Source: Sycon ciliatum
Taxonomy: Eukaryota; Porifera; Calcarea; Leucosolenida; Sycettidae
Direction of reading: 5' to 3'
Length of the DNA stretch: 64,000 nt
NCBI RefSeq assembly: GCF_964019385.1
Contig: NC_088643.1
Location: 80,441,199 to 80,505,198 of the forward strand
Below the pieces are notes generated by a model that was given only the letters and a program-made list of their open reading frames with translations, was not told the DNA's origin and did not search any database. Position 1 is the stretch's first letter, and each line of letters begins with the position of its first letter. Positions 36,995 through 49,100 of the stretch are shown piece by piece. The position numbers and the translations under genes were made by a program.

Positions 36995-37739
36995 CTTGGT
37001 ATTATTGGAGACGTTCCTTTATTGGAGACTGTTCCATTATTTTCAACCTCATTTCAGAGGCTTGTTGCCATGCCAAATTCATGTCAGACACACACATTTC
37101 AGGGTTTTTTCGCCGGTACAGATAATGAATTATTTACACAGTGTGCTTATAATGGAGACTGAGCACTTTATTTTTTGAATGCCGCCCAAGGTGTTCTGGA
37201 GACGTGCTATTATTGGAGACTGTGCTTATATTAGAGATAATACGGTAGGAGGATCTGTGTTTTCCGCGATCCGGACCATGTAGATCTATCTACCAGTACC
37301 AAGCGGAATCCTCAGTGAGCGGATAAAATTAATTACATGCACCAGAGCAGAGATTGAGAGAGTAGAGCATGGTATCAAGAGTACATAGTCATAGGGGTTT
37401 ATCTGGTTATGAACTCTTGATGGTATGCTAGCATGCTGTGTATCGAACGTGCATCCCTGGATCAATACAAGCGGAATCTTGTCACATCAGGACAGTTTCC
37501 GCTGCACCGTCCAAGGGCGCACGGTTGGGGCAGGTTTACTGGTCTGCAATTGTCAGCCAAACAATATAAAGCCAATGCACTGCTGCTGTCTGGTCAGTTG
37601 ATCGATGCTGTGCTAAAAAATCTGACTAGCTATTGCAGACCACAATGTGGACCGCAACATGGCATGCTATGTATTGTAGGTGCGCCGTCATCGCTGTTGT
37701 GACACCCTCGTCCCCAACCCCATCCCGAGCTCCCAACTT

Positions 37740-38030
37740 AATTAGGGCTGAGTCGTCGGGTAGCATTTTCTTCGGGTATCGGCTCCGGGTAGTTTTCCAC
37801 GGGTAGCACGGGTACCCGATCGGGTAATGTTCCCATGGTAAGACCACAATGCACACCAGCCCCTTCCCTTGCGCATTGGGTAGACATGCGTGTGCACTGT
37901 GTCTCTCTCTACTCTCAGTTCTACATGTCATCTGCGACTTCGGGTTTTCGGGTACGATTCGGTACCCGTCTACCCCAGGTCCTCACGGGTAGCACGGGTA
38001 CCCGACTACCCGTGCACACCACTATTCTTA
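37740..38030. repeat. GGGTACCCG-rich repeat
   Basis: Many copies of CGGGTAG and GGGTACCCG, concentrated at both ends in inverted orientation. Resembles a hAT-type non-autonomous element, but no target duplication could be set. Confidence 0.4.
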
Positions 38031-38364
38031 ATCTTATGATAGTGAGTCCGACACCATGGACACTTGAAAAAATCAAAATCACCCCATGAAATGAGCGATG
38101 AGTGCAGTACACATGTACTGTAAAACTGGGAATTTTCCGTAGTGTAATATTCTCGGTATTTCCCAAAATCAATAGTGTGGGGAGCAAACCCTTTCCTAAC
38201 AAATGATCGCCGAAGTCGCAACCACTTGTTCAATGGTTCAGTAGCGCGAAAAGTTCGGTAAACCAATTATCCAGATCCGAACATTTTTGCACATTGTGTG
38301 ACACAGCATGGTTGAAATTTAGGTTGCGTTTTATTTTAGGTAAAAATCACCTGTACCGAAATTA

Positions 38365-38748
38365 GGGAGGTTTAGTTCCCACGTAACGGAAACGCGTACG
38401 TGGGTGATCCACGTAAAGTGGATGAAGGGCACCCACGTTGCAATGTTGTGTTTAGTCACACGAAACAACATGACGCGAAAGGCCCAAACCTGGTCAAAGA
38501 CGAAGCTACCCGGGCCTAAGAAGCTCATCCAATATTTTGATTTCGTGCTTCGGAAACTTCTTCAGCTGAGCACCCTCACAGCTCGCACAATGCGCTCCAA
38601 TCTGATTTTCACCCACGTTCTGGCGGAACGTGGGTGAGCCTCCATACACGGTATGCCGTGAATCAGAAAACGTCTGTACGTGGGTCACTGAGTATCACGT
38701 GGTACACACACGTAAAGTACCCACGGATTACGTGGGACTAAACCTCCC
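38365..38748. mobile_element. MITE, GGGAGGTT family copy 2
   Basis: 384 bp flanked by TA on both sides. Ends start GGGAGGTTTAGT, followed by CCCACGTAA at both termini. The interior repeats ACGTGGGTGA-like words in both orientations. Confidence 0.8.
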
Positions 38749-38819
38749 TAATAACACATGGGAACGACTTATGAAGCAGCTATCCACGACCGTAACAAGA
38801 TAATATCGTTCCCCCAACG

Positions 38820-39020
38820 GGCCCAAGAGTGTGCAATTTCAGCTATGGGGTCTGCGACGGCAGAACTTCACATCACATGATGAACCCGTACACATTATTT
38901 GCACCCTGTGCATGATAAATACAGGGTTGTGCGCAACCCAGCTTGGGGTTCAACTCTCTTGTGGTCACTTTGCATTGTTTGCCAGCGTAACCTTTTGAAC
39001 CATGTCACGTGATGTGAAGC
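38820..39020. repeat. Second copy of the 21.9-kb interspersed repeat
   Basis: Contains the same ordered blocks as 21905-22180 (GCCCAAGAGTG, CACATCACATGA, TTGTGGTCACTTT, GTAACCTTTTGAACC). Confidence 0.5.
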
Positions 39021-39473
39021 TTTGTTAAATACACTTGTGGAAGTACAAAGAGAGCGACTGGAGCAGGCATTCAGTTGCGACAACTATGACAAGCTGAAAA
39101 ATGAACATGAGGCAGTTGTGGAACATGCAGGTTAGCGGACGAGTATCCTCACGAAATAGCGCTAGCACAGCAACAATAAAATGTACAGGCCTACCCGCGA
39201 GAAACCAACGCAATCATGGAGAAAACACACAACTGGGCAGATACAAGCTGTCGCTAAGAATGAACTTTTGCCAATTTCGTTCAGCGAAAGGAGCGAAAGA
39301 AAGCAGGTTAATAAATCACGGCTGAGCAGGATTACTATCTTGCGCACTCATCATCCCTGTTGTGAAATTAATGAAAATAAGTGTCAGTCAAGTGTCAAGT
39401 CAAGTCGGCGGAAAAGCGTGAGCTCCAGTGTCGGCAAAACACTTTCCTAACAAGCCATCTCCGAAGTCACTAC

Positions 39474-40042
39474 TGTAGCGGGCCGCAGTCTCTCGGAAGT
39501 CCGAAGGAGAATGCCACCGCCAGAAGTAGTCCGCAGAGGCCGATCACTGCCGGTCTCCACACCACCAGGTGTGCATACCCCACGAACACCCGGTCGGCGA
39601 AATCGCGCAGCCGTTGGCGCGGGTCACGCATCCTGAAGGACGGTCGGCAGGTAGAGTCTTCTTACTGCGGCAATGCTATGCTATGTGCGCCACCAATTTT
39701 GTAGCGCCATTGCTACCAATGTAAAACAGGTGGGGTCGAATCTGACAAAGTTAATTGAACCACCGCTGCCACCAATTTTGTAGCGGGCCGCAGTCTCTCG
39801 GAGGCAAAAATACACAAGGGTCTCAATGAACACACTGTTATTTATTAAACACTGAACTGAACTGAAATGAAGGTAAACTAACTGGCAACGAAAAGAATCG
39901 TGAGCAGCAGCTTTTATACACAGGCAGACTCCTTACACTAACGTATGAGGATACGCTAACGTACGGGAATACGCTAACGTACGGGGATAAGCTAAAAATA
40001 TACGCTATACGCTGTGAAAGTCACCAGCGTGCCAACGCTACA
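39474..40042 (-). mobile_element. Rearranged LTR retroelement remnant
   Basis: Flanked by the 4-bp repeat CTAC. On the minus strand a 264-bp LTR (40042-39779, TGTAGCGTTGG ... GGCCCGCTACA) is followed by a primer-binding-like TTGGTGGCAGCGGTGG, about 280 bp of internal sequence, and then only the last 24 bp of the second LTR (39497-39474). No coding domain remains. Confidence 0.65.
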
Positions 40043-40200
40043 CTACCACTAATTCGTAAGAAAGTAGACGTCCAACAAAAGGTATAATGTTACTGACAAA
40101 GGTTGGTGCTTCCACAGTTTGCAAGTAATTCCAGTTAAGGGTGCTTGTCAGATATGACCCAAGATCATGTATAATCGATCAAGAAACAGCATCACTTTAC

Positions 40201-40236
40201 CAGAGCTTGATAGATGGTCGCAGAAATGGCACACAT
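40201..40236 (-). CDS. RPA1: Candidate first coding exon of RPA1
   Basis: A minus-strand ATG opens 12 codons (MCAISATIYQAL) ending at a GTAAAG donor in phase 0, exactly the phase needed by the first placed RPA1 exon (35725). The peptide loosely matches the GAIxxI helix that opens other RPA70 N-terminal domains, but it lacks the usual Gly and is 4.5 kb upstream across several MITEs. A TGCAG acceptor further upstream means it could also be an internal exon of another gene. Confidence 0.25.
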
Positions 40237-41032
40237 GTGTAGAACAGGATATGCAGTGTCGAATTCTGCACAAAACAAAGTCGCGGAAGAGATCGGGGAG
40301 CAACAACCATGGTATGTTCAGGTGAATGGAAGAAAGCAGACAGTGCTCAGGTAACCAAAGAAAAGCCTAATGCCAGCACACGATCAAGGCTTATAAACAT
40401 GCTTCCCCCACACACAGTACATACCATTATTATAAGTTTATGTGCGTCAACCTGGGTTTGAGTCGGTACCCAAGCCGTACCAAAAATTATGAAAATTTGC
40501 CTCTTTCCAGACAATTGAGGTGTCGGCAAATACAGCATGAATTTATCAAAGAGGACACTACTGGTGCTGAAGCCATTGTCATCAAAGCAAATACACACAT
40601 CACGTTACGTTACGAAATTGCCTGATCATCCAAAAAAGCCAATGAAAGTTGAAACTGAGCATCAACAATGTTTGACACATTGGGAGAAAAGATAGATTCA
40701 CAGTGGCTTACATGCATCATCTGACCAGCACATATGTCCTTGACAATGGAGTCATCATAATTATGAACCCCAGTCACTGTCAAACACGCTCAGACTAACG
40801 TGCCTATACTATAGTATATAGAGCAGGAAAGAAGCAGACATGCACCAATGCAAAGAGAAGAGGATGTAAGAAATACACCATGGTCCAGCCTTCAAGTTCA
40901 AAGAAAACACAGCAGCACTGGGAATCTAGCAAACAGCCGGCTGCACATGCACAAACCCATCCACACTCACACAATACTTACAGTGGCCATGGCTCATTGT
41001 TCTGCAATAATTCTACAGAAAACAAGATATCC

Positions 41033-41035
<3 letters not shown>

Positions 41036-41066
<31 letters not shown>

Positions 41067-41206
41067 CAACAGCATTGCCAAAGACACAACCCAAAGATCA
41101 GACAGAGCAAAGTGTTACACACACAAAATTAATGACGAACCAGAAGAAGAAGAAGAAGAAGAAGAAGAAGAAGAAGAAGAAGAAGAAGAAGAAGAAGAAG
41201 AAGAAC
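41036..41206. repeat. (CAG)n and (GAA)n trinucleotide tracts
   Basis: A CAG tract of about nine units at 41036-41062 is followed, 80 bp on, by about 21 units of AGA/GAA at 41143-41206. Both are classes of triplet repeat known to be unstable, and GAA tracts can form triplexes. Confidence 0.95.
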
Positions 41207-41577
41207 TCAAAGCACGAGCAACATAGATAGACAAAACTGGTAACAACAAGAGTACATACTAGTAAACCAGAGTGTGCAGGTCTGCATCTATGCTGCAAAA
41301 ACCGATCACACGGCGAAGTTTTTTGTTTAGGTCATCATGAGTCATTGAAAACCGGTCATACCGTTGGTGCTAAAAGGCGATATTGGAGAAATTCGCTTGC
41401 ATTTGTTCACCTTTTGTACAACAAACAGCAGTGCACAACAGAAATTACCTTGGTGACGGTAAAATGACCATGTGAACCGTGCAAGATGCAGCAAAGGTGA
41501 GTCGCTATGACCTAAGCAAAAACACTTTGCCATGGGACGATTCTCCCAGAGCTGCACACTCTGGTTTATGTACTCAC

Positions 41578-41981
41578 AGCAAGAGTAGATAAACAAGAGT
41601 GTCCCTACATCCCCTGTGTCTTGTCTTGTGTTTGTCTCCACATGTCTCTTTGTAGGGCTGTGTTCCCAATATTAAAATTAAAAAAAAAAGAAAAAGTGTG
41701 CAGCTCCGGGATGGGTTGGCCCGCGGCGGAATTTTTTGTTGACGTAATCTTTTCGATGATGCACGCGCTGCGAGTTTTTTGGAAAGTTTTGCCTCGTGCA
41801 CTTGGCCGGGCTTTACATGACAAAGTCGGTGCCCAACACGTGCTCTCACACTGCTCTGGGGCAAAATGCGCGTTCTTCTGAAAAAAGGTGACGCTAACAA
41901 AAATTCCGCCGCGGGCCGGGGTATCTGCAGATTGTGCAGAAGAGATCTGGAGTTGCACACTCTTGTTTATCTATTCTTGGT
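41578..41981. mobile_element. Inverted-repeat element, second copy of the CAAGAGT family
   Basis: Ends share CAAGAGTAGATAAACAAGAG in inverted orientation. A second internal inverted repeat (GGCCCGCGGCGGAATTTTT, about 41710 and 41905) makes the whole unit fold back. Related ends occur at 9173-9935. Confidence 0.65.
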
Positions 41982-42083
41982 AACAGTTGGATTGGGGTCT
42001 ACAGCTATACAGGAATTCTGTACAATATAATATAAAAGGATGAACAGGACAAGTAGATTGGAACGAAGAAAAAAATAAATGGC

Positions 42084-42157
<74 letters not shown>
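42084..42157 (-). tRNA. tRNA-Asn(GTT)
   Basis: 74-nt cloverleaf on the minus strand. The acceptor stem pairs GTCTCCG with CGGGGAC. The A box TGGCGCAATCGG, anticodon loop CTGTTAA (anticodon GTT) and B box GGTTCAAGCCC are all in place and match the standard metazoan tRNA-Asn. A T-rich run just downstream (42068-42078 read as TTTATTTTTTT) is the expected RNA polymerase III terminator. There is no intron, and CCA is not encoded, as usual in eukaryotes. Confidence 0.97.
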
Positions 42158-42350
42158 TGGACATACCAAACACGGGCATCTATACCGCTACTATGGTCAT
42201 AGTCCATTCATTGGAAACTGGTATCATAACTTGCCCGTTTCGTTCGTTTTCGAAATTCGCGCTCCGAGCTAGCTCTTCATACGATAATCTCCATTGAACA
42301 TTTCATTCACACCACATCTCAGAAACGTCTCTTTGTGTAAGAAATCATTA

Positions 42351-42775
42351 GGGAGGTTTCGCTCTACGGAATTACGTACTTCGAGTATGAAAATAACATA
42401 GGAACTGCGCATAATTTTCATACGTAAAAAAACAGAGCTGTTGGGTTTCGCTCCACATGATTTCTCCGCGACTGCTAAACATGCCTTGTTCAAGTTGTTG
42501 CTTTGGAGACGCGTTGGCTGCATGCGCCCACCGCATGCAGCCCGAAACCGCATTTTCCAAGTGGTGTGTATACATATACCTTGTGTTTCGCGCGGCTCGA
42601 ACGCTGCCATGGCCAGGAAAATGCGAAAAATATTTCAAAAAGTCTTACGGAGGACCCAACGTAGGGAAGAGCGTTCGTACGGAAATCCGTAGAGAGATTT
42701 ACGTATGAAACTTGCCCTCGCTCCCCGGCGAGTACGACATACGGATTTTCATAATTACGTAGAGCGAAACTTCCT
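42351..42775. mobile_element. MITE, GGGAGGTT family copy 3
   Basis: 425 bp flanked by TA. Ends read GGGAGGTTTCGCTCTACG and AGGAAGTTTCGCTCTACG inward. Same family as 36531 and 38365. Confidence 0.78.
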
Positions 42776-42789
42776 TATTTAGCGCTACT

Positions 42790-43730
42790 TTCCTTCATGG
42801 TAAATGCAGTGTGAAACATGGTACTTCATTTGTACAACCGTGTAGTTTTTCTCTTTTTTTCAGGCTCAACGTTTCTTTCTTGACTTTTCAAGCTTAAAAT
42901 TTGGTAAAAAATTCACCGTGTAAAGAGTGGTTTTCACTATTTTAGCATTCAGTACACTATTTTCCCCTTTCAACACCCTCAACTGATGAATATCTGACAC
43001 ATTGGGGCTCCCCAATTGTGCTCTGCTGACCCCGTCCCACCCACCCACCCTGTTCCCGCTTGCACTGTGCTCCGCTCATCCACTTTCCCGTTCAACCTTT
43101 CCCTGCCACCAGTCCCCGCATATTGTTTAGTATGTACTCATCCCCGTTCTCTCCCTAGTCTTTCTACTAAGTTTCTAGTCAAGTTTCTGTCTTGCTCTGA
43201 AGTGACGGACCTCACGTCCCCTTTACTCTTGTCCTGCAATCTGGATAGCTGACTGTTGGGTTGTGTTTTTCTTTCTTTCTCTCGTCTAGTTCTCCTCTCT
43301 GGTCTTTGACCCTCAGACCTTTCCTGTGCCCATGTAAGGCTGCCAGATACTAGAATACAGTACCACTGTTAAGTTCTTGTGGCCTTCTGGTTATTGGTGT
43401 ACGCATGGGATAATTCCGTATACGCATACAAGTCCTGAACTGACGAACCTGAATCGACCACATTGGCGCCCAACAATTGGTTCACCGAACCCATGATCCT
43501 CTGCCAACCCTGACTAGCCTGATTAAAATGCCCAAACCGGTCATATCTACTTGAACGACATTGACACGATCTTTTCAAAGTAGACTTGAAAAGTAAGATG
43601 GCGCAATCACGTTTGCACAGTGATTTGCCTAGGATCGTGTAGATTCTAGTCGAATCACTGCAGTAGGAGAGTACCAAAATGCACGAAAGAGGAGCTGAAA
43701 GGGCACATTTCTGCTGAACAACAAACTTGC
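42790..43730. other. No gene recognised
   Basis: AT-rich then CT-rich sequence without recognisable coding, RNA or element termini. Confidence 0.45.
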
Positions 43731-43796
43731 CACTCACTCATCACTGGAGGCATGGCACTGCCAAAGAGCTGGCGGAAATCCTTGTCTTGTTGTTAA

Positions 43797-44657
43797 AGGG
43801 GAAGTTAAGGCAAAAAATAAAATTTCACCAGTTGTAGTCTTCGGGGTGCTGAGTCGAATGGTCATGGTCCGAGGAAGCTGAGACGCTCCCTTCCTACTTG
43901 AATCCCAATCGAACTCGCGCACTTCCACCGAAACTGGGTGACTGCGCCCTACTAGATGGGGATTTGTATGCAAAATGTCACTAAAAGCGCCATTTCGTTC
44001 TTATAAAAGCACGAATGACCGCGATTGGCCCATCTGTTGTAGTCTTTTGGACGCTGAGTCGACTGGTTTTGGTCCGAAAAGGCTGCGATGCAGCGTTCCC
44101 CCTTTATTCCCAATCGAACATGGTTGAACAAGCGGTCACGTGCTCCTGCGTACGCCAGTCACCTGGTCACCGTGCCTGCAGGGTACAACTTACTAGCCTG
44201 TTTGACCTTTTTTGGGTGCAGTCCTGTCACTCGAGTTGAACTCGAGTTGAACCTTGGTGTGAAAGTTGTCGCCTGCTGGCATGGTGACCAGGTGATTTGG
44301 GCACCCAGGAGCACGTGACCGCTTGTTCAACCATGTTCGATTGGGAATAAAGGAGGAACGCTGCATCGCAGCCTTTTCGGACCAAAACCAGTCGACTCAG
44401 CGTCCAAAAGACTACAACATATGGGCCAATCGCGGTCATCCGTGCTTTTATAAGAACGAAATGGCGCTTTTAGTGACATTTTGCATACAAATCCCTATCT
44501 AGTAGGGCGCAGTCACCCAGTTTCGGTGGAAGTGCGCGAGTTCGATTGGGATTCAAGTAGGAAGGGAGCGTCTCAGCTTTCTCGGACCAAAACCATTCGA
44601 CTCAGCACCCCGAAGACTACAACTGGTGAAATTTTAATTTTTGCTTTAACTTCCCCT
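43797..44657. mobile_element. Foldback element with TTAA duplication
   Basis: 861 bp made of two arms of about 420 bp in inverted orientation meeting at 44230-44245. The termini AGGGGAAGTT are flanked by TTAA on both sides, as in piggyBac-like elements. Each arm itself contains two diverged copies of a TGTAGTCTT ... GCTGAGTCGA module. A one-arm copy lies at 17118-17545. No protein is encoded. Confidence 0.88.
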
Positions 44658-45007
44658 TTAACGTAAGAGAATGCTGGTTGATTTTATCGCCACATTCAGC
44701 CTGTTCAAGTCCCTGCACTTTTCTCTGGCAATCACATCAAGCCTTTGGGGCAGGAGGCGGCTTGGATGGGGAACTCACTGGCAAGGTACTTGAGACGATG
44801 TGCGGTGATCCAGTGGTGAAATGTCTGGATGTGTATGCGTCCAGTGCATACTCTGGCATTGTGCGGCAGCACATTACCCAGTAGTCGTGTATAGTCCAGA
44901 GACAAGCCCGTACCACGCCGGCCTATCTGGACAGGAAGTGGCAGACAGGAGCATTGCTGTACACCTGGACATGCCTGGTGCATCGGAATGGACGCTTTTG
45001 TTGCTAA

Positions 45008-45510
45008 GGCCAAAACAAAAAATAGGCTTGTTTCCGGTCGGCAACCCCTCAAAAAGGAGACTCGGTCGGCCGGAATGAAACTTTTTTTGGTTCCTCAATC
45101 GTTGTGGTATTGATGGACAAGATCACCTACACATGTACATTGTACATATATCATGGCAAGGATCAATGTCAGAGTTGACTGGCTCACTGTTCTTGTACAG
45201 CATGTGGTGTATTCCTATTTTCGTACATCCTGAGAAAACAAGCAAACAATTCGAGTCCTTCCAGCTCCGTTATTCTAGCTCGTATCGACCCCGGAGGTTT
45301 TCGAGCCGACAGCTGAGAATCTCTGCTACCTTGTAGGTGTTTCGTTTGTGGAATTTGGTTGAGATTTGACTGAGTTATGACTCGTTGAGTGCACTTGCAC
45401 ACATGGCATTGCCACCGTTTGTATACATTTGGGACCAAAAAAAGTTTCAGAATTTGGGAAAAAGTGGCCTGGTCGGCCGACCGGAAACAAGGTCATTACT
45501 TGTTTGGGCC
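45008..45510. mobile_element. PIF/Harbinger-like MITE
   Basis: 503 bp flanked by TAA. Ends read GGCCAAAACAA and GGCCCAAACAA, with a further shared block CTTGTTTCCGGTCGGC. A 3-bp TAA duplication with GG-initial ends fits PIF/Harbinger. Confidence 0.78.
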
Positions 45511-45624
45511 TAAGCAAATTGGCCAAGGCAATCAATGGCGATCCTGACTTGGCTAAGGTGCCCTCTGATAGTCGTCTCATGATGCTTCAAACACTTTTCG
45601 CTGTGATCGGGTTACTCTTTCAAG

Positions 45625-46150
45625 TCCAAGCATTTTGGAATGTACGACAAATTCTTTATACTCTTTGCTCTTAATCACTAGATCCGTTACACATAATACG
45701 TGTTGCCTGTGAATGAGATGATACAGATCTAGAGAGAGAGAGAGAGAGTGATACTGGACCCTAATATTTTTTTGCTTTGGGCGTGTTGTGTGGGCCATGG
45801 GGCAAGCACCTTAGGCTTAGTCCCACTCTGCTTTCTTTTGTTATTTTGAAAACTAGAGTGTTGCGGCAACCTACCCAACAGGTGGCTTGAGTGCCAGGTG
45901 TACAGACTCAGTTTTGACTTACCGACCAGTTCTTTCCAGCCCAATGATCGATGAATGCGAAATGACGGAGTGTCCAACAAACATCAGCCGTGTGATTGCT
46001 GTTCGCGCAGCAAAACCTCAAACTAATATCAGGTTAGGGTAGAAGGTGTCCCTAGGGAACAGAAAACACCCTGCTATTGCCCTCGACCGACATCTGAGAC
46101 TACGAGGGCCAAGTAGAGTCCACCGCAAGTTTCGGAAATAATTCGGCCAT
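45625..46150. repeat. Interspersed repeat shared with 63.24-63.89 kb
   Basis: Collinear with 63235-63890 over about 520 bp (shared AACTAGAGTGTTGCGG, CCAACAAACATCAGCCGTGT, TTCGGCCATTCCTG). Each copy also holds a few private indels. Both copies stop at the same base on the right. Superfamily unknown. Confidence 0.7.
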
Positions 46151-46196
46151 TCCTGGTAGATCTACGGCTGGGTACTTCACTCAGTTCACTATTCAG

Positions 46197-49100
46197 GTGA
46201 GTGCGGAAGAGTCTAACATCGTGTACCTCGGCGTTATTAATGAGCCAGCAGACTCCAAGACAACAATGAAGTCTGTGTTAGATAAGCTGCATGGCATCTA
46301 CGGCGTTGGCAAAGTTACAAAATGGCTTTGCGTGGTTGGAGACGGCAAAACTGATGACCATTTGCTAAACCTGCAGTCAGAGCACGGCAGTGAGCTCGAT
46401 TGGGTTGTGCCATTCATTGGCGATTGGCACACGCTCAAAGCTCTGCAACCCGTACTGATGAGGGTGTACTGGGACGCGGGCCTGAAGCAACTTGCGAGAG
46501 CAAAGGGATTTAAAGGTGAAGCTCTCACCAGCCTTGAGAAATGTGGCAATTTCCGGAAGACACACAACTTCATTCTGTCTGCATACCAAGTCATAACAAT
46601 GTCCTTGGACGCATGCTCGGCAACGTACAGCGATGCACAATGCAAGTACGATGAGGTGTGGGAATTTTGGAGTGCGTTCGCCAGCAGAGATTGCATCATT
46701 TACATTGCTCTTTGGGTAGCCATTCGGTCACGCAACTGGCAACTGCGTATTGCAGCACTGAAAATGGCTGCCCCACTGTTTCATGCTTTGGACAGACCGT
46801 TCTATTTGTGGTTGGCGCCAAGACATCTAAGCCACATGGGCGCTTTGCCACAAGAGATCCAGCAGCATTTCCAGAATGGAGGGTTTGCGGTTGGCCTCTC
46901 GAAGACGTCATTCAAGACAGTTGGAATTGACGAGGCACACGAAATGTGCATTAATCGCAACTTGAAAAAGCGCTAGTGACACCTGATGCGGATTACTTCG
47001 ACCGTCAAGTGCACTACTTGCCACAAAGAGCGCACATGATGTCCAATCTTTCAAGACAGCTCTTTCCTACAATTAACCCAAGCAAAGAGAAGAGTACATC
47101 CGAAGCCACAAACGGGACCACTCCAAGTGAAGCTGTGTTTAAAGGCAACTGCCAAGCCATGGAGAAGCTCCTAACAGATGCAGGCCTGTTCCACAACAAT
47201 GGCCCACGGGTACTGCACAACGTGTTCACTGGTGAAGTGGCTACGCAAGAAATGAGAGCAGATTTGTTAAGTTTTTACAGTACTGGCACACGGACATACC
47301 TTGCGTATGTTGAGAGTCGGATCCTCCGCATCCCAAGCGCTAGCCCTCCTCAACGACAGCATTGATTGCGTACCTTTGCAAAGGCAAGCGAGAGGAAGAA
47401 AGCCCACAGCCAGAAAAACAAAGACAACAAACTGGTTACAACGTGCCTCAAACGCCGCCTTGCTTTCTCGCAGACACATGGCACAACTGCAAATGGCATT
47501 GGCGAACAGCTGATTGTGACACCACGGGCTCTTACAGACGATGGCAGGCTGCCAAGGAAAGGTGCTAAATCGACTGTCACTAAATTCTTTGAAGGCCGGT
47601 ATGATAGTATCATCACAGCAAAACTTCCTTCACAGATGCTAACAGCTACGACAGCCATTATCTATGATGCTATGTTCGTGATTATCACCTCACCAATCGG
47701 TACTCACCGGACATTCGCGGATTATGCCACGTTCCTCATCCAACGGTGGATAACGCCGTGGTATAGGTTGGGCATACAGTCGGTTCACCTGGTCTTCGAC
47801 CACCCAAACGTAGCTGGTGTCAGCCCGAAGGATCTTCTTCGGGAGCAAAGTGATGCCGTGGGCGATGCGTCTACCCTGTGCACATCAGAGCTGTGCTGCA
47901 ACCATGAGTCAATCACCGGAGACATGGCACTGCCAAAGAGCTGGAGGAAGTTCTTGTCTTGTCGGAAATGCAAGAGAATGTTAGTTAATTTTATTACCAC
48001 GTTTAGCCTCTTCAATTCCCTGCACTTTCTCCGGCAACCGCATCAAGCCTTTGTGACCGGAGGTGGCTTGGACGGGGACTTCACTGGCAAGGCACTTGGG
48101 ACAGCGTACGGTGATCCAGTGGTAAAACAGCTAGACGTGTATGCGTCCGATGCAGAAGAGGCCGACTTTCGAGTGTGGCGTCACGCGGCAGCAAACGACC
48201 CAGTAGTCGTGTACAGTCCAGACACGGACACCTATCATGTCGCCCTATCTGGACGGGAAGTTGCAGACAGAAGTATTGCTGTACAACTGGATATGCCTGG
48301 TGCACTGGAACAGAGGTTTTTGCTCCTAAGCAAATTGGCCAAGGCCATCAATGGCGATCCAGATTTGGCCAAGGTGCCCAGCGATAGTCGTCTGATGCTA
48401 CTGCAAGCACTATTCGTTCTGACTGGGTGCGACTACTTGTCCTACTTCTCTGGCATCAGCAAATTAACATTCTACAAGATCATGTTCCAATAATATGCTT
48501 CATTCATCACGAGCGGCGTGGATGCATTGGGACTGCTGAGTGACACACACAGGCAGAACGGACAGCGTGGATACTTGGCATTCCTACGACTCGTGGGCAC
48601 AGCATACTATCAAAAGCATGTTGCAGCTTTTGAAGCCAACAGCCCGCACCCATTGTTCAAACAACAAGCTACAGAGACACCAGTGGACCAGCACAATACC
48701 TGGCTGTCAAAGATCAGGGATGCTGTTTGGCAACGAGTTGATTCGGAAGATGATTGTGTACCATCAGCGTCTGCCCTGCTTCTTCACTGGAAACGTGCTT
48801 GCTGGGTATTGGATATGTGGCGCCAGGCTGAGCGACCCACAGTACAGTGCCCACCATTGAATGGAAATGGGTGGCTTTTGTGTGGCAATGCACTTTCTAT
48901 TCATTGGGAGCTAGAGGAGCATGCAGAGGTGGTGAGGCAACGGGTCTTGGCTTTGACCAAGGGTTGCAGCTGCAAGAAGGGTAGCTGCGAGTCAAAGCGA
49001 TGCAAATGCCGGAAATCTGGCAAAATCTGTAGTCCTGGGTGCAAATGTCGCCACTGCACCAACACCGGCGGGCTTGTAGTGTCCCTGGAACACAGCAGCA

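Larger units (their letters stand above)
43735..45620 (+). pseudogene. Broken copy of the PIN/CXC element gene
   Basis: Three collinear pieces (43735-43796, 44658-45007, 45511-45620) match the intact copy at 47915-48420, including GMALPKSWRK-like and GGGLDGE..GK blocks. They are separated by two younger insertions, a foldback element and a Harbinger-like MITE. Removing both restores the order seen in the intact copy, but the remaining sequence carries frame changes and stops. It ends abruptly near 45620. Confidence 0.8.
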
